Assembly (NCBI GenBank): GCA_951799445.1
Contig: OX637288.1
Coordinates: forward strand, 25,523,288-25,587,287
Reading direction: 5' to 3'
DNA from: Pseudisothecium myosuroides
Lineage: Eukaryota > Streptophyta > Bryopsida > Hypnales > Lembophyllaceae
DNA length: 64,000 nt
Shown piece by piece: positions 62,281 to 64,000 of the stretch (positions are counted from its first letter, which is position 1; the number at the start of each line of letters is the position of its first letter). The notes under the pieces were generated by a model. It was not told where the DNA came from. It did no database searches and saw only the letters and a program-made list of their open reading frames with translations. Made by a program: the position numbers and the translations under genes.

Positions 62281-64000
62281 CTTAAAACCATACTACAAAC
62301 AATTAATAAAATTTAGTCTACTATATATAAGACTTAGGAACATAGCACTTAGTAGACTTTGAAGAGGATGTTTTTTTCTCTCTTGAGTCCTCATCCATGA
62401 AGTACATCATGGTAGAACATAAGACATATTGTACCTAGATAAATCATTGGCTTAAATTAATTTTTTTTAAAAGTATTGATATTTTTGCTAATTATAGGAC
62501 ATAATAGCCAAATCTACAAATATATGTTAAATGGGTTTGCCAAAAATCCAAGGAATCTATTGAGTCAAATAGCAATTTGTCATTTGATCATTTGCCATCA
62601 AGGAAAAAATTTGATTGCATTACAAAGGAATTGCTTCATTGACATGTAGTGGAAACAAAGGGTAGAGAGGTTGTTTTTATAATGAAATCCATTGTCCATC
62701 ATAAATTCTCAAAGGATATGGAATAATTTGAAGATGAGAGCTTGACCACTCATTGTCAAAATGTAAAAATCGTGTTCAAAGTAGAATCTTAGACCTCATT
62801 TTGGCATAGTAGAATGATTTTGTTCAAAAAACTTTGAACTAAAAAAAGTTTGAAAATCAAGGTTACTTTCATTTTCAAATTCTAGTCGTGATTTTGAGCC
62901 TCCAAAAAAAGGTTATAAACAAAATTTAGAGAGGATGTTTGAAAATGTCAAAAAAAATGTCCCTTCCACTCCTTCTCTGAAATGTGTCCATAACTTTTGA
63001 TTGAAGACTCTAAAATTTCAAACAAATTTTTGGAGATGAAATTTAGCTGGATTTCTATGAAATTAACCAAATTTCAGAGTCAATTTAAAAAAAAAATTCT
63101 ACTATGCCTAAATGAGGTTGAAAACTCTACTTCAAACACAATTTCTGCTTTTGACTTATCTATGAGCAGTTGAGCTCCTACTAATCCTAATTTATATGTC
63201 CCACATGGGTTTTTTTACCACCCATTTGTTTATAAAGAGCTTGTCTTCTCATCTCTATTTTCAAAGAATAAGTGGTCTTTGAAGTTCCGGAGGATAGTTG
63301 TTGAATGCTTCGTTTTCTTTGAATTTAATGTTGAATTTGTTATAGTTATAATTTAAAGCACCAAATCATATTTTTGTAATTTAATTATTGCTATTTGAGA
63401 ATGGTCCTCACCATTCTCCTTCTTAATGCCACTTGTTCCCATAGCTACTCATGGAATGTGGAATGTCACAAATCACTGGCATTGCTAGAGGGGCACTGCC
63501 TTTCTAAAGACAACTAAATGTTATGAATTTGCAACCACAATTCAAATACAAATTGAAAATGTGCAATTCTAAAAAAGAAGTTCCAAAAAACTATGTAGTA
63601 CTTTGTGGAAAACAAATAGAAACTGATAGAGACGGAATAAAGGGTGATTGTAAGAAAGACCGGCACTATTTCGCGTCACAATGAGAGTGACTTTCTTGTC
63701 ATCCACTATAATTTTTGAAGCATAATCTTGATTAACTTGAGATTTTCATTAGAGATGGCTAACTTGATAGTATTTAGATCCCTTATTTTTTAGAAATGTT
63801 CAAAAATCATTTTATATTTAAATTTCAATTTAGCTAATTTGTCAAACTTTGCGGTTTAGGGGTTTCTAGTACTGAGGAGTATCTAAAATTAATGATATAC
63901 TAATAAAATTGAATATAAATCTGAAATGTTTTCATTCAAACAACTATACCATAAGCATCAATAAACAAAGTCCAAAAGTGGATACACAAAAATTGTATTG
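62281..64000. other. AT-rich intergenic DNA at the window edge
   Basis: No coding signal, splice pattern or bounded repeat recognised. Confidence 0.5.

Noticed and set aside
1..64000. Transfer RNA, ribosomal RNA or endogenous viral genes
   Set aside because: No cloverleaf with conserved loops, no rRNA motif and no viral polymerase or coat frame was recognised by eye. A covariance-model scan was not possible.

Overview
This is an AT-rich, gene-poor nuclear segment of a land plant. It holds three spliced protein-coding genes, one broken gene copy, and many short non-autonomous DNA transposons. The genes have plant-style GT-AG introns of about 80-1,150 bp. The proteins are a plant bHLH regulator with an N-terminal MYC-type domain, a secreted plant-type laccase, and a long coiled-coil protein. 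A seed-free plant (bryophyte, lycophyte or fern) seems most likely, but the window alone cannot settle the lineage.

Layout. 1-7.3 kb: AT-rich DNA with several MITE-like elements flanked by TTAA, one of them carrying a 93-bp CACTA-type mini-element. 7.3-13.6 kb: a hAT-like MITE inside an 11-bp minisatellite, a tandem array of about 352 bp units, a truncated and internally duplicated pseudogene of the bHLH gene (9.5-12.6 kb), and a 127-bp tandem array with alternating unit types. 13.6-22.2 kb: non-coding DNA with a second hAT-like MITE, possible LINE tails, and a Harbinger-like element interrupted by a TTAA element. 23-29.2 kb: the intact bHLH gene (nine coding exons, 668 aa). 31.5-36.2 kb: a six-exon laccase gene (594 aa) preceded by a duplicated leader of about 460 bp. 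40.5-49.9 kb: a minus-strand coiled-coil gene (14 exons recovered, at least 1,048 aa, 5' end not found). 50-64 kb: AT-rich DNA with further TTAA elements, one nested in another, and a palindromic fold-back element.

How the parts relate. The bHLH gene resembles the subgroup that partners R2R3-MYB and WD40 proteins to control flavonoid and other phenolic genes. The laccase would oxidise phenolics in the cell wall. They lie about 3.3 kb apart on the same strand, so a shared phenolic role is possible, but nothing in the sequence shows co-regulation. The coiled-coil gene is unrelated to them.

The most unusual observation is a set of short elements inserted at TTAA with CCCCTAAA...TTTAGGGG ends. 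That pattern is typical of the piggyBac superfamily, which I believe is rarely reported in plants. TTAA duplication is shown internally: one element sits in another at a TTAA that is unoccupied in two sister copies. All exon models were read by eye from splice signals, reading phase and family motifs, and have not been tested by alignment or transcript data.
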